From assembly GCA_013399855.1 (NCBI GenBank), contig VXAY01004951.1, positions 62,001 through 126,000 of the forward strand: a stretch of 64,000 nucleotides of DNA. Direction: 5' to 3'. The position numbers and the translations under genes were made by a program. The notes under the pieces were generated by a model, which did no database searches, was not told the origin of the DNA, and worked only from the letters and a program-made list of their open reading frames with translations. This DNA is from Oxyruncus cristatus (Eukaryota; Chordata; Aves; Passeriformes; Cotingidae). Shown here in pieces: positions 52,740 to 64,000 of this stretch (position 1 is the stretch's first letter; every line of letters begins with the position of its first letter).

Positions 52740-53000
52740 TGATGGGGGGGCAGTGGGGAATGAAGCGATCAGCATCCATCATTAAGGCAGCCCCCGCTCA
52801 ACGCTGCACTGAACAAGGGGTGTAAATAAAAGGAGGGAGGCAAGTGGGGAGGGAGAGAAATGAGGGGGAAAGTGATGTAATCCAGTCAGGCTTGAACAAT
52901 TATAATGAGGGCTTCTCCCATGGATGAATGAAAGAGATCTCTCTGAACTCCAGCTTTAAGAGCTGACTTTCGTGTTTACCCAGACACATCATATCTGCAC
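52740..53000. promoter_or_regulatory. Candidate conserved non-coding element
   Basis: Unique sequence with G-rich and A/G-rich stretches followed by a TGATGTAATCC segment, an ACAATTATAATGAGGG homeodomain-type core, AGATCTCTCTGAAC and a GTGTTTACCC forkhead-like core. It has no open frame and no repeat features. Regulatory character is inferred from motif density only. Confidence 0.22.
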
Positions 53001-54382
53001 ATCATATTTGCTCCCCAATGTCCTTCACTGCTGCAGATGTCTGGGGAGTGGCAACACACAAGTTGCTGGTGGGAGGCAGGTCTTGGGCATACCTAGGAGT
53101 TAAATCAGACTTTTTTCTGTTGACCTAACGAATAAAACTTGGACCATGAACTTTGAGGAGGAGATGGTGCAGTAGGTAGTGGATAAACACACACAAAAGC
53201 ATGTACCATCTGAAAAAGTATGTCTCTGAAGTTTATCTCAGATACTTTCAGGTTTTCCTGTAATACCTGTTGGAACTTAAAGGGAAACACAAGGTAAAGA
53301 TCATTCTGTACTTTGTTTTGGGGGCTCTTCTGCTGTCCTGTTTCGTTCATCTGCTGCATAGATGAATGGTCCATGAGGGGTATGTGTAGGAAGGCAGCAA
53401 CAACTTCATCTCTGGGTTTATGGGGATTAAGGCACTTGCTTTCCCCAGATCTCCTTAATGTGGATTAACACTCCAGGTTTCACTAGAATTTCAGCTGGTG
53501 TTAACCCCCAATGGCCAGGGAAACAGCCCCACTGGCTAGCCTGATTCCCATCTGACAGCTACCACTGCCAGCTGATGGGGTTTTATTGTTCATGTTGTGA
53601 TATTCAGCATGTTTCTGGAGGTCCTTCATCATGATCTTGACGTGACTACTTTAGAATCTAGGCTTTTTTGTTATTGAATAATTCTTAACATGTCTGATTC
53701 TGAAAAAGAACTCTGTACAAACACACTCTAAAAACTTGGAGGAAAAGGGAAAAAACCCACTAATTTTTGAGATCTTGTGATTTTTCAGATTCTTTTGTGG
53801 GTTTTGCAAGGTCTGAATTATGGTTTTAGGACCCTTGGGACTGGTGATTCACAGCTGAATCCCAAAGGTAATTTGAAATCATGAAGATTGTCATTGCAAA
53901 GCCTTAATTTTGACTAATTCTGAATTTTCTCCCATCATTAAGATCTAATTTAGCAAACTTCCTCTCTGAGCCCTTCTTTCTGCTAGAGGCAGACAGGACA
54001 AAACTCCAATGAACTCATCCCACTAATACAAACCTGGTGTAAATCTTAGAAAACACTCTTTTGAATGTTTTCCATAGATCCTCCTTTAACCCTTCATCTC
54101 ACGCTTACCATTCCTTGACCTGCCTACTATAGTAACAGTGTCACCTACTGTATTAACAGTGCAGATGTTATAAAAAATCAGGAAATGTGCTTAGCATTTA
54201 TTTGGAAGGGCTCAGTAAAAGCAAAGGTATCAGGAATATTTGGAGATAAGAAAAAAAGAGCTCATGGAGGACACCCCTCCCCTTGGGTCCAGTCAGACAA
54301 AACCCCTCAGGATGAAAAAGCAGAAACCCACCCATAGGAGTGCAGAGCCAAGGAAGACTCTACTTTTCTCTCTCTCTGAAAG

Positions 54383-54407
54383 AAAAAAAAAAAAAAAAAA
54401 AAAAAAA
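54383..54407 (+). repeat. Poly-A run (25 A)
   Basis: An uninterrupted run of 25 adenines after a TCTCTCTCTGAAAG stretch. No CR1 or SINE body is visible upstream, so it is called a simple repeat. Confidence 0.95.
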
Positions 54408-55540
54408 GCAACACTCAAGACCAAAACATCCCCACAATAAAAACCAACACAGAGTAAAAGGTTACTGGCAGAGAATTTCTCTCTGTGACAGGCACTGAAG
54501 ACTTTACTGCTTACTGACTTTGACTCCAGTTGGGCCAAAAATAAGCAGAGGTATTGATACTGGAATTTCCTGACAACAAAAATAAAATTAAAAAAAAGTT
54601 TGTGTTGGTGGCTTTTTTGGTATTTTCAGTTCAGGCTATTTTCATGAGAATTTCCATGCAAAAATTTTCATGGATTTCACTTCAGGACAAGCACTGGGAA
54701 TCTCTTGGTAAGCAAGATGCTTTGCAAAAGAAACACTTGCAGCCCATCTGCCTCTTGAAACACTGGAGAGGCTCCACAGGCTACAGACAAAAACCCTGGT
54801 TGGGTAATGAAGAAACAAGACTTCTGTCCACAGCTAAGTCAGTAACTCATATCTTTAAGTTATGATGATGTACAGGCCCATTCTATCACCTTAGACAAAG
54901 CTCTAAATTGGTGGTTATTGCTGCATCCCCCATCTCAACACACAGGTAAACATTTATCAGAAATGACTGCTTTAAGACCAAGGAAGACTCAACTCCCTTC
55001 CACAGAATGAGAAAAAGAGGGACTACAGAGAGGCTTGGACATTTCAGAGCCAGTTTATTTTACTGCCTGGGACCAATCTTGCTCTAACACACAAACCAGT
55101 CCTACTTCTATGGAGAGTTTTAGCAGCCCAGAGAAAACATAGCACTGCTGTGCACAAGGTGCTACTAGGTTCAGCTACCTGAACTAACTCTTTTACCACC
55201 AATTCCTTTTTAATACTTCAATCTCTGCTGGGAGAGCAGCATGGACGTATCCCTGTTCTGTACTCTTGCAGACCCCTAAAGAATGCTGTGGTTTTCTGCT
55301 TGGGCTTGATTTTAAAACTTTGGTATGGAAGGGGATCACATGTTTCCTTAGAGAGGTAAAGGTGTAAGGTGGAGAGATGCAGCTTCAGAAAAGGGGTACT
55401 TTAAGCATATAAAGGGATTAATACACAAAAAAATGAGATAGAAAATGAAAGCATTTAAATTGAGCATGTGTGAAAGCTTCCCAAGAGGGGCATCTGCTAG
55501 GCTACGGAATAGCCACGCAGAAGAGAAAGAAGTTCTGTTT

Positions 55541-56205
55541 CACAGAATCATAGATTCAGTGAGTTCAACTATAAACCTAACACTGCCAAGTCCCTCTAAA
55601 CCATGTCCTTGAGGGCTACATCTACATGTCTTTTAAACACCTCCAGGGATGGTGACTCAACCACTTCCCTGGGCAGCCTGTTGCAATGCCTGAGAAACAT
55701 TTCCGTGAAGAAGTTTTTCCTAATATCCAATCTAAACCTCCCCTGGTGCAACTTGAGGCCATTTCCTCTCATCCTACCACTTGTTACTTGGGAGGAGAGA
55801 CTGCCACCTACCTGGATACAACCTCCTAAGAGGTGGTTGTAGACAGGGAGAAGGTCTTCCCTAAGCCTCCTTTTCTCCAGGCTGAACACCCCCAGTTCCC
55901 TCAGCCACCCCTCATCAGGCTTGTGCTCCAGACCCTTCCCCAGCTTCATTGCCCTTCTCTGGACACTCTCCAGCACCTCAATGTCTTTCTTGTAGTGAGG
56001 GGCCCAGAACTGAACACAGGATTCGAGTACAGGGGGACAATCACTGTCCTTCTCCTGCTGGCCACACTATTGCTGACACAAGCCAGGATGCCACTGGCCT
56101 TCTTGGCCACCTGGGCACACTGCTGGCTCATGTTCAGCTGGCTTTCAACCAACACCCCCAGATCCTTTTCTGCCAGGCAGCTTTCCAGCTTCAGACTTTG
56201 GAACA
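55541..56205 (-). mobile_element. CR1 LINE, longest copy in the window
   Basis: About 665 bp of antisense CR1. In transcript sense it carries the C-terminal end of ORF2 in two frames: an upstream segment with [20 protein letters not shown] (56205 to about 56020) and a downstream segment with [15 protein letters not shown] and RLDIRKNFF, ending DVALKDMV (55976-55596). A deletion near 56010-56040 and frame shifts separate them. The 3' end reaches the CACAGAATCATAGATTC octamer region. It is 5'-truncated, inactive and lies in the FGFRL1 intron in gene orientation. Confidence 0.97.
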
Positions 56206-57493
56206 TATAAAATTATAATGGTCTAACTATGGCTGAACTATAGATTTCATGAATCCATTTGCTAAAGTTGGCTCACGTAGTTCTCAAAGAGAGCTTCAGT
56301 AACTCCTTAAATGTTACTGTGAATACAGTATGATTGATAAGAAAGGAAAAGCACAACAGAAAAGGGTGCTAATGAAAAAGGAGACTTTGAAGACCATGAA
56401 AAATTGTCTATTGGCTACATCTATGCAGAGGAATTCTAGAGGTCTTCTGAGTCCATGCAGAATGAGACCTATGCATAAAACATTCATCTTTCTCTCTCTT
56501 TCTTTGTGCCCATGACTCTGTATCTGGTTCAGACCCATATCTAGTTTATAACTTTCGTCCCCTCCTTCCCCAACCACTTTCCATAATGCTGTGGAAGGAG
56601 AAGCCTTTCTGAAGGTTTAGCTCTTACATTGCTTTTTGAGGTTTGTCCCTACCCACAGAGCTCACAAAGTCACCTGAGACACATTCTCAGTCGTGGCTCC
56701 ATCTGCTCCTAGGGATGCTCCAGCTCCTGCTGAAACCACACAAAGAACCACAAGGAGAAACAGCTGGAGCTTTTCACTCCACCACTGCAATTCCCTGGCC
56801 TGCCATTATGACAATTACATTACAAAGGCAATCACAGCCCTTCCGCCGCGCTGACTCCTCCAGACACCAGGACCTCCCGCCTGACTTCAGGTCTCCATTC
56901 CACAGGGGGCAAGAAAACAATTCTTCCTTCTTTGTTTCTGTTGTTGGGGTTACTTTTTTTATCAGCATGCCCCAGCACACACAGACAGCAGCCCTGAGAG
57001 CTCTGTACCACAGGCACCAGTCTGCGGTTACAGTCTTGATCTGCTACTGGAGAGGATGAAAGGGAGAAGAAATCAGAGAACAAAACGAGTGGTTAGGCTT
57101 CTGCCTCGTCCTCAGCACTTTCTGAGCATGAAACAGCAGCCCCGAAAAGGCAGCAATTACCAAACAGCTGTTCCAGACCCAGAACAAATTGGTAATATTT
57201 CCCAGTATTTTTTACTATGATAGCATCAAGGCTTTCTTAGAGACAGGGTCCCACCATATCAGACATTGTTCAGAGACAGCACTAAAGATAGACCCTGTTT
57301 AAAGAGTTTCCTGCCTGGGTAATGCAGGTATGGAGTGGATGTCACATGTATTAAGGTTCCTCAAAACCCACATTTTTAGCATCCACCCATTTTGACCTGG
57401 TGGGGGAATGATGGAGGTCTTGTATTTTTATAGAGTTGAGAAGAAAAGCTTCATTTTATAACACCAATCAGCCTACCTGAATCACAAAAATTT
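56206..57493 (-). other. FGFRL1: FGFRL1 5' intron, between two CR1 copies
   Basis: Unique intronic DNA. A 138-codon plus frame at 56643-57059 overlaps minus frames of similar length and has no recognisable domain. Nothing else stands out. Confidence 0.6.
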
Positions 57494-57638
57494 CACAGAA
57501 TCATAGAATCATAGAATCAGATGGGTTGGGAAGGACCTCTGAGATCATCAAGTCCAACCCTTGATCAAACACCACCACAGTTACTAGACTACGGAACTAA
57601 GTGCCATGTCCAGCCTCATCTTAAAAATCTCCAGGGAG
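57494..57638 (-). mobile_element. CR1 LINE fragment, 3' end
   Basis: Begins with three octamer units (AATCATAGAATCATAGAATC), then GGTTGGGAAGGACCTCTGAG, ATCATCAAGTCCAACCC and a CCAGCCTCATCTTAAAAATC stretch. A clean antisense CR1 3' end. Confidence 0.93.
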
Positions 57639-59904
57639 GTTTCATTTGCATTTATTATTTATAATAATAAACCATTAGTTACTTACAGAAAGTTCATAAA
57701 CATTGGGAAGGGTTCTGTGATTTTAAGTGTTATCTGACAAATAAGTTTAAATAGTCCTTACTTTAGAAACCTAACTCTAGTGCCCACATTCAGAGTAAGA
57801 ATGAAAAGAAGGTCAGGTTGACATCTACCTCCCTTCCCTGACTGCAGAAGAGATTATGGCCACATACACTGGATGCCAAAAGCAAGGTGGTATGAACACT
57901 CCACCCAAGAACAGAGGCCAAAATTCCATCTTCAACAATCCTAAATTGCCTAGGGCTGGGGGAGGGAGGCATGCCACTGAAAGGACCAACGCAAGGTTAA
58001 TGATAAGGAGAAGATTACAGCAGAGTGGAGGATAAACTGATAAGACCTGGCTCTCAGCCTTCTATTTTAACTACTATACAGCTGCTGTTCCCTATAAAGT
58101 TATACCTCTATCACTCCCCTTCCTAGTAGCACTGATCAATGTTTATTATTTTCTTCACTGAAATGTGTAGAAACATCATTGATACATGTTCTATCTCCCT
58201 GAAAATTCACATGGTCAGAACAGCCAGCACAAAGAAATTTCCTGAGCAGCTTGAAGGAAAGAGAGGTCATATATGTCAGTGACTGAGCACAGGCATTATT
58301 TTTGGATGGCATTTATAATCAAACAAAAATAATCAATTGTACAGTCCTGTCCCATCCAAACACTGAGATAATTCCTTAGTGTGGAATTATCCAATCCATC
58401 ATGATGAACTGGGAATTGCAATACTGGGCTTTACAGCCAGGAATGTGGATCCAGCTGTTTTCTTCCACACCAGTATGAAAACTATTGAAACATTCTTTAT
58501 GGGCTTACATATTTCACAGTCTTCTGGTAGAAAAGTAAAAATAATTCCAATGGAAGAAACGGAAACATCCTATGACAATTACCAAATGAAGCAAACTCTG
58601 AGAGAGGACTGCTGCTCAACATCTTTAACGGGAAAAGTGTGTCCCATGCGTGCTTGCTTGAGGTGAAAAATCACACTTCTCCAGGATATATCATTACTCT
58701 ATTATGTTTTAACCTTGATTTCAAGAAATAAAAGGCAATAGTGCTAAGAAATAGTGCTAAGAAATTAACAGATGATGACAGCTTTTAATTGGACATTGCA
58801 GAACATCTAAAAATCTCAGTGCCTAAGATGCTCATTACATTCAGTGAGGCACAAAATGCTGTTAGGGAATCCTTCCTCTCAGATTTCAGAAGAGAACTAT
58901 TTCAGCAGTCCATTTATGTAATAAACATGGATTGTAATACGTCAGCAGCAGTAGTCAGCTCCTCATCAGTCACCAACCCATGACTTTATAACCAAATATC
59001 ATTTGATTAATGGACTTTCTAAAGGACAGGTAAACCACTAAGTCAGAAAGTACAGAAAAGACACTTGAAAGAATGAAAAACAAAAACTATTTTTAGAGAG
59101 AGAAAAAACTGTCTCTTTTTAGAGAAAAAACAAATCTTAGCTTTTTTAACTTAGATTTATCTGTCATAAGCAAACTGATATACAGCTATGTAATAGCAAT
59201 ATGGCAGTGGTGTAATCTCTCTGGCCACTGTATTTTATAGCATGACAAGAAGCTAAAGAAATTGAGATTTTGGGGTCTGGTCATGAAAGACAGAAAATAG
59301 GCTTGGTGTCTGGTATCAAAACTTGCAACATTGCCCCCATTTAATTTTATTAGAGAAGTTCCATATATCTTCTGCATAATGTTCAATGAATGACACATAC
59401 ACCTCTGGGTCACTGTCAGACTAATAATAAACTGGTTAAAGTAGCAAAATGTTACCACTTTTACATTTCTGTCCAAGAACAACCCTGGACAAGTGGCAAT
59501 TTTGTTGGCTCCCAAAACAAACGGAATACTTGGCACCCTACCTAACGTGAGGATTACAGTATATTACACAGGATAATACGGGTCTGTGTCTCGCCAAAAT
59601 TAAACCTAACCTAATTACTTGGAGTAAATCACAGCTTTCCATGTGGGGTAAAACACAAATTGTAAAAATGGTTGCTCCACAATTAACTGTAGAATCCCAA
59701 TGCTGTCATTACAAATTTCTAAAACACGCTTCAAAACAATGACTAGCATAGTACAGTCATTCCTGTGGGATGGAATTTAATTCCTTTGTGGTTTTTTGCA
59801 TTTTCTTTTAATGCTTGTCCTTGCACATGACCAGCAGTGCACGAGAACAACAACCATCACAGGACCAGAAGGGACCAGAAACAGAAACTACCTAAGAAAA
59901 CATA
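57639..59904 (-). other. FGFRL1: FGFRL1 5' intron
   Basis: AT-rich intronic DNA. A perfect 13-bp tandem duplication lies at 58738-58763. Open frames 58379-58666 and 59186-59536 have no recognisable domain. Confidence 0.6.
58738..58763 (+). repeat. 13-bp tandem duplication
   Basis: ATAGTGCTAAGAA occurs twice head to tail without mismatch, probably a replication-slippage duplication. Confidence 0.9.
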
Positions 59905-59958
59905 CAATCACAAAATCATGGAACAGCCTGGGTTGGAAGGGGCCTTTAAAGGTCACTG
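59905..59958 (-). mobile_element. CR1 LINE fragment, 3' end
   Basis: CAATCACAAAATCATGGAAC followed by a CCTGGGTTGGAAGGGGCC stretch and TTTAAAGGTCA matches an antisense CR1 terminus. Only about 54 bp remain. Confidence 0.85.
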
Positions 59959-60589
59959 CAAAGCACATGAAATCCAAGATTATTTTAGGTAGAATTCAAC
60001 AGATTTGGGGTGCTCAGTCACAGGGTTACTGCATATTTTTGAGAGCAAGGGTACAGCTTTTCCCAACACTCAGAACCCTCTACAGCCAGAGACACAACAC
60101 ATTCCATGCTAGTGCACTTTGTACCTTGAACTTCATTTAAAGGCTTCACTGAGATGAAGAAAGAGGGGCAGAGAGTCTGCAGGAGTAAGACTGGTTTGCA
60201 GACAGGGAAATGCATTGAGGAGACAGGCTAGGGCTGCAGTCAGTGCTTGTCAGTGAACCAGAGATAGCTAACACCTAACCAGAGTTAGCTGTCACCTAGG
60301 ACCTTGCCTGGATGATCCATAAACAACTTCTTTCAAGAGGTATTTCACCCTCTGATATTTAGAAGCTAAAGCAGGTGCAGTTTATTAGCTTCCTATGCAA
60401 GTTACTCCATATGGACTGCTTTGGAGAGCACTGGAAGCCACAGTGTGCACCAAGGGGGGCAACTGGGAACATTTAAGTCCTGTGTTCAAGATACAGAGAA
60501 CATCTCAGCATTATCTGTGGAGAAGAAATATTTATTATCTTACTAGTAAACAGCGCTTTCCCCAAAACCTCTAAATATTTACTCTAACG

Positions 60590-61140
60590 AGCACTGCAGT
60601 TACACACCTCGTTTTTTACTGTGATAATGTATATTATTATTAACATACTCATATGAATATTGCACACTGAATATATTCCACACGCTGTTGGCTATTTTAA
60701 ACAACAGATGTGAGAGGGATTTAAATGCCAAATTTAAAACTGTGCAGTTGATTGAAATCCTGTGAGCCATTCATAGATTGCCAGATATTCTATTTGCATG
60801 ATTCCTCCCATGTAAAATACTTTAGGGAATACTCTAGACTCTGGCATATGGTTTAGAATGATGATAGCTGATGTTGGAGATGCCACACAGACAACAGGAC
60901 ACATTATCTGGTTACATCTGTGCGTAAAATGCTTCGAGACTTTTTGATGGAAGGGGTTATGAATGTGTAAGGCTGAGATGCTACATTTATGTCCCTCTAA
61001 ATCACGCTCAGAGATAACAAGCATTTAGAGACCCATCAATGCAAAAACAAGCACTTTTATGAATGCATTTCATTGCATCCATGTGCTGTTATCCCTTCGG
61101 GTAATTATGACTTGTGGGTGAACCTTGAAAAATTGCAGGG
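60590..61140. promoter_or_regulatory. Candidate conserved non-coding element with octamer motif
   Basis: Non-repetitive AT-rich sequence with a perfect POU octamer ATTTGCAT at 60792-60799, AACAGATG and CATATG E-box-type sites, TGATAGCTGATG and GATGGAAGGGG stretches, and a late ATGCATTTCATTGCATCC segment. No open frame of note. Function is inferred from motif content. Confidence 0.28.
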
Positions 61141-62089
61141 GATCGGCTTAAAAGGAGAACTCCAATGCCAAAACACATCCAAACCTTGAAAACAGAAACC
61201 TTGTGAGAATAGACTGTGCACAGTCAGATTGCAGCACACTCAGGGCTATCTCCAACACTCTCCCTTCTTCCAGCACAGGGGAAACCCCTCTCCATGCCAC
61301 AAATCTGACTGACTTCCACTTCTGCATCTGTAGTCTCACAAATCCCATGGGCCTGAAACTCCCACGCTCTATAGCAGAGGCCCTGCCTGACAGCTTACAT
61401 GTAAATGTTACAAACACATCATAGGTTATAGCAGAGGAATGTTCACAGCACTGCAGACACACTCGGGGAAAAGGATTCAGCAAGACCCCTTGGTGAAGTC
61501 CCCACGGAAATACATCCTGAATGAGGAACTCTATCGTGTGAAAACATTCCTAATAATTCCTCCTGTTTTCATTAATAATATTAAATTTCCTGCTTCTGGA
61601 GTATCTTTTGTTTTAACAAGCACAGCTTTTTTGTCTCGTCTTCTGAAAGAGTGCGCCACTGTAAGTCTCTTATTACTATTTATGCTGAAGTCATTTAAAT
61701 AGACCAGCCATCCATGTCCAAAATCAGCAATTTGCAAGCCATAATCTCATACCAACCAGATTAATGTGACACCTGAGATGTGTTTTCTTTCAAGACATAG
61801 GAGTCTGAATGGCTGGAAGTAACGGAAATGCACGAATTTCTTCAGAAACATATACACTGTTGATTCCGTGGTGCTCGTGAATGACCCTTGGCAATTTTTT
61901 TTTTCTTGACAAAAAGTCAACTAAAAATTGAATCAAATTCTAACAGGCCAATGGTTTTAAATCACTGGGGGGGGGCGGGGAAAGACGAGCTGCTTTCTTA
62001 CTATCTGAAATACCTCATTCTGGCCCAGAAATAATTAGGGGTGGATAAATTATCTGGGCTATTATTTTACCCATGTCTTTCTTCTTCCT

Positions 62090-62720
62090 CTGCAGGGGGT
62101 GCTTGTGGTCATATCGTTCTTTTATTTATGGCTCACAGCCTTTTCAGTGGCAGCACGCACACCGAAGTGCAGGCACAGAGCGGGAATGCAAATTCCTTGC
62201 GAGGTAACCGGGAAGAGAAGAACGTCCCAGACCACGACAAATCTTTACAAGGATGGCAGTTAAACTATACCCTTAAAACCCAAAACCTGTAAAACAACAA
62301 CGCTTAATCACAATATCATGATTTGTATATTTATGAGCTTTACATACGAGATTCAGCTCCCTGCTGAAGCCTAATTGGCTCTTTTGAAATTCTGCTATAA
62401 AACAGCACCCGTTTCACCCAGCTGATGCGTTCCCCTATTTATTTTTGCTCGATGGTGACTTGCTTCCACTTTGAATCGGTCGCTCCCAGGGCCGCTCTGT
62501 GGCTCAGCTTTCAAGCTGATTTCTCTGACAAGCTGGTAGCAATAAAATAATTCATTCCAGAGGCTGGGAGAATCACCCGCAGCATATACTGCGAGTATCA
62601 TCTGGCAGCAGTACAGAGGCCTACGCAATGGGAAGCCTGGGGTAAACCCTGCCCTGGGACTCCTGAATGCCACGAGAGGAGGGAAAGGCTTCGGTAATTT
62701 GACCAGGAATAAAGGCAGAC
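62090..62720. promoter_or_regulatory. Candidate CpG-retaining conserved element
   Basis: By my count about 16 CpGs occur in 390 bp (62116-62503), much above nearby intron sequence. AT-rich cores such as TTTGTATATTTATGAG and CCTATTTATTTTTG are interleaved with GC-rich parts. The complex, non-repeat sequence fits a constrained enhancer-like element. Alternatively part of it (62096-62203) could be an antisense exon. Confidence 0.33.
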
Positions 62721-64000
62721 TCACGGCAGTGGGATGGGAGGAACGCCAGAGAGGGGTTGCTCCGAAGAAGATTCACTGAAAGGAAGAAGAAGGAGCCAAG
62801 GAGAGGAACACTTTGAATAAAACCAGAATTTTGAAGAGAAGAAGCAATGAGATGAAGCCACGTGGCGCAGGTCTGCGTATCCAAGACTCCTTCTGGAGAC
62901 CCAGGGAAGACATCTAAAAGGACAAGTCAGCCAGCCATAACCATGCTTTTGCAGTGATTTGATATAGTTTTGTCTGTATGGAAATGCCAGGGATCCACAA
63001 GCTGGCAAAAAAATAATCCTCTTGCTAAACAATATGATGCAGGAAGTCTAGTAACTATGAAACTCCAAAAGAGACAAAACAGCAGATCTAATTCCACTCA
63101 AAAAAATAAGGTAAACTCAAAATGTAGGAAGAGCACATGGTTTTGGATCACATCTCAGGCTGGGGTTTCTATAGGCAAAAATAGGCTTGAATTACTGCAC
63201 CTCCCTGTGGAAGCTACTGGATCTCTGGATATTCAAGGCAATCAGGACTTTCCTGTATCAGCATGGCCCCATAACTCACTGAACAATCACCAGCCTGTTG
63301 CAAGGAAGTCTGATTACACATCCCTGTGTACTTACAAACCAACCACAACTGGGTAGAGATTACTCCCTGTTTTTTTAGGAAACTCCTGGTGTCTCATGTA
63401 TTTCTGAGGGCTAAGAGACCCCACTACCTGTACGCCCTGACACCAGTATTAGCACAGCCCCAGCTGACTCCCACATGCTCCACTGGGGAGTCCCATGTAG
63501 GGGGAGGCAAGTCAGGGGGATTTGGCAAGTCCCCTTTGAGATAACACAGCAGGAAAACAGGGTTTGACTGTGCTGGCTTTGCTCTTTGAGCACTCACAAA
63601 ATTATACTGTTGGAAAACTATCTCAGCCTCTGCATGAATCTTATTAATTTGACTTCTGGCTGGTGTAACCATAATTTGCCAGCATTTCACACTCAGAGTA
63701 ACAGAGGGAGCTGGCCCTCCTGCACCACCCAGTTTGTTCAACTCAGAGGACAGATTTCCATTGCTTCTGTTCAAACTTGCCCACATCATCCTGGCCCAGC
63801 CTACACAAAGTTAATTTGACCCCTAAGGATAGACTGGTCAAGGTCAACTGCCCAATCTGCAGCCGGGACAGACCTTCACAGAAGCTGGAAAGTGATGCAC
63901 CATGTTGCCCCTTCCCAAGCAAGAGGCAACGCAACCACACTGTCAGTGCAGCAGAGATGCAGAACTGGCTTCAAAACACGACATTCAATCCCATACTGAA

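Larger units (their letters stand above)
47725..55540 (-). other. FGFRL1: FGFRL1 long 5' intron, 3' part
   Basis: Intronic sequence upstream of the linker exon. There is no Ig1 exon (no K-D-G-R-T-type Trp region or Cys signature on the minus strand). It contains a possible SINE remnant (50590-50640), a 25-A run (54383-54407) and a candidate conserved element (52740-53000). Open frames (48247-48613, 49494-49946, 51634-51942) show no domain. Confidence 0.7.
59959..64000 (-). other. FGFRL1: FGFRL1 5' intron, end of window
   Basis: Intronic DNA assuming that FGFRL1 continues beyond the window. It contains two candidate conserved elements (60590-61140 and 62090-62720) and a G-run (61967-61980). 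No Ig1 or signal-peptide exon was seen. Open frames at 61148-61483, 62395-62724 and 62970-63356 show no domain. Confidence 0.55.

Noticed and set aside
1..64000. CRISPR array, prophage, operon or other prokaryotic system
   Set aside because: Spliced vertebrate receptor gene, CR1 repeats and microsatellites show this is vertebrate nuclear DNA; no regularly spaced repeats found.

Overview
The window reads as avian genomic DNA (a non-avian reptile cannot be fully excluded). It has vertebrate intron/exon structure, scattered CR1-type LINE 3' ends that finish in ATTCTATG/ATTCTGTG-like octamers, simple repeats, one 33-base assembly gap, and one recognisable protein-coding gene. There is no operon, phage, plasmid, CRISPR array, rRNA or tRNA gene that I can support.

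The gene is FGFRL1 (fibroblast growth factor receptor-like 1, FGFR5), on the minus strand. Four coding exons are clear, each bounded by GT/AG splice sites and all joined by phase-1 introns. In transcript order they are: the acidic linker exon (47644-47724), the Ig2 exon (42079-42363), the Ig3 exon (38969-39322), and the last exon (35286-35695), which carries the membrane stalk, transmembrane helix, cytoplasmic tail and stop codon. Together they encode about 376 residues. The signal-peptide and Ig1 exons were not found by eye and should lie beyond position 64000, so the first intron seen here is longer than 16 kb. The 3'UTR probably runs from 35285 to about 33870, and an AT-rich microsatellite sits just after the stop codon.

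Layout: 1-33870 is the region downstream of FGFRL1. I recognise no gene there, only CR1 relics, simple repeats, a CpG-keeping segment at 26870-27240, a CpG- and Cys-codon-rich patch near 29340-29630, and two unassigned exon-like open segments (14710-14845 and 17002-17187). 33870-47724 is the FGFRL1 3' half, with a CR1 relic ending about 65 bp upstream of the Ig3 acceptor and a poly-T-bounded assembly gap at 43411-43443. 47725-64000 is a long 5' intron with the largest CR1 copy (55541-56205) and several candidate conserved non-coding segments (52740-53000, 60590-61140, 62090-62720).

I found no new biological system. The items most worth checking are the CpG-retaining candidate regulatory elements, the patch at 29340, the Pumilio-type motifs in the 3'UTR microsatellite, and the gap that looks like an assembly artefact.
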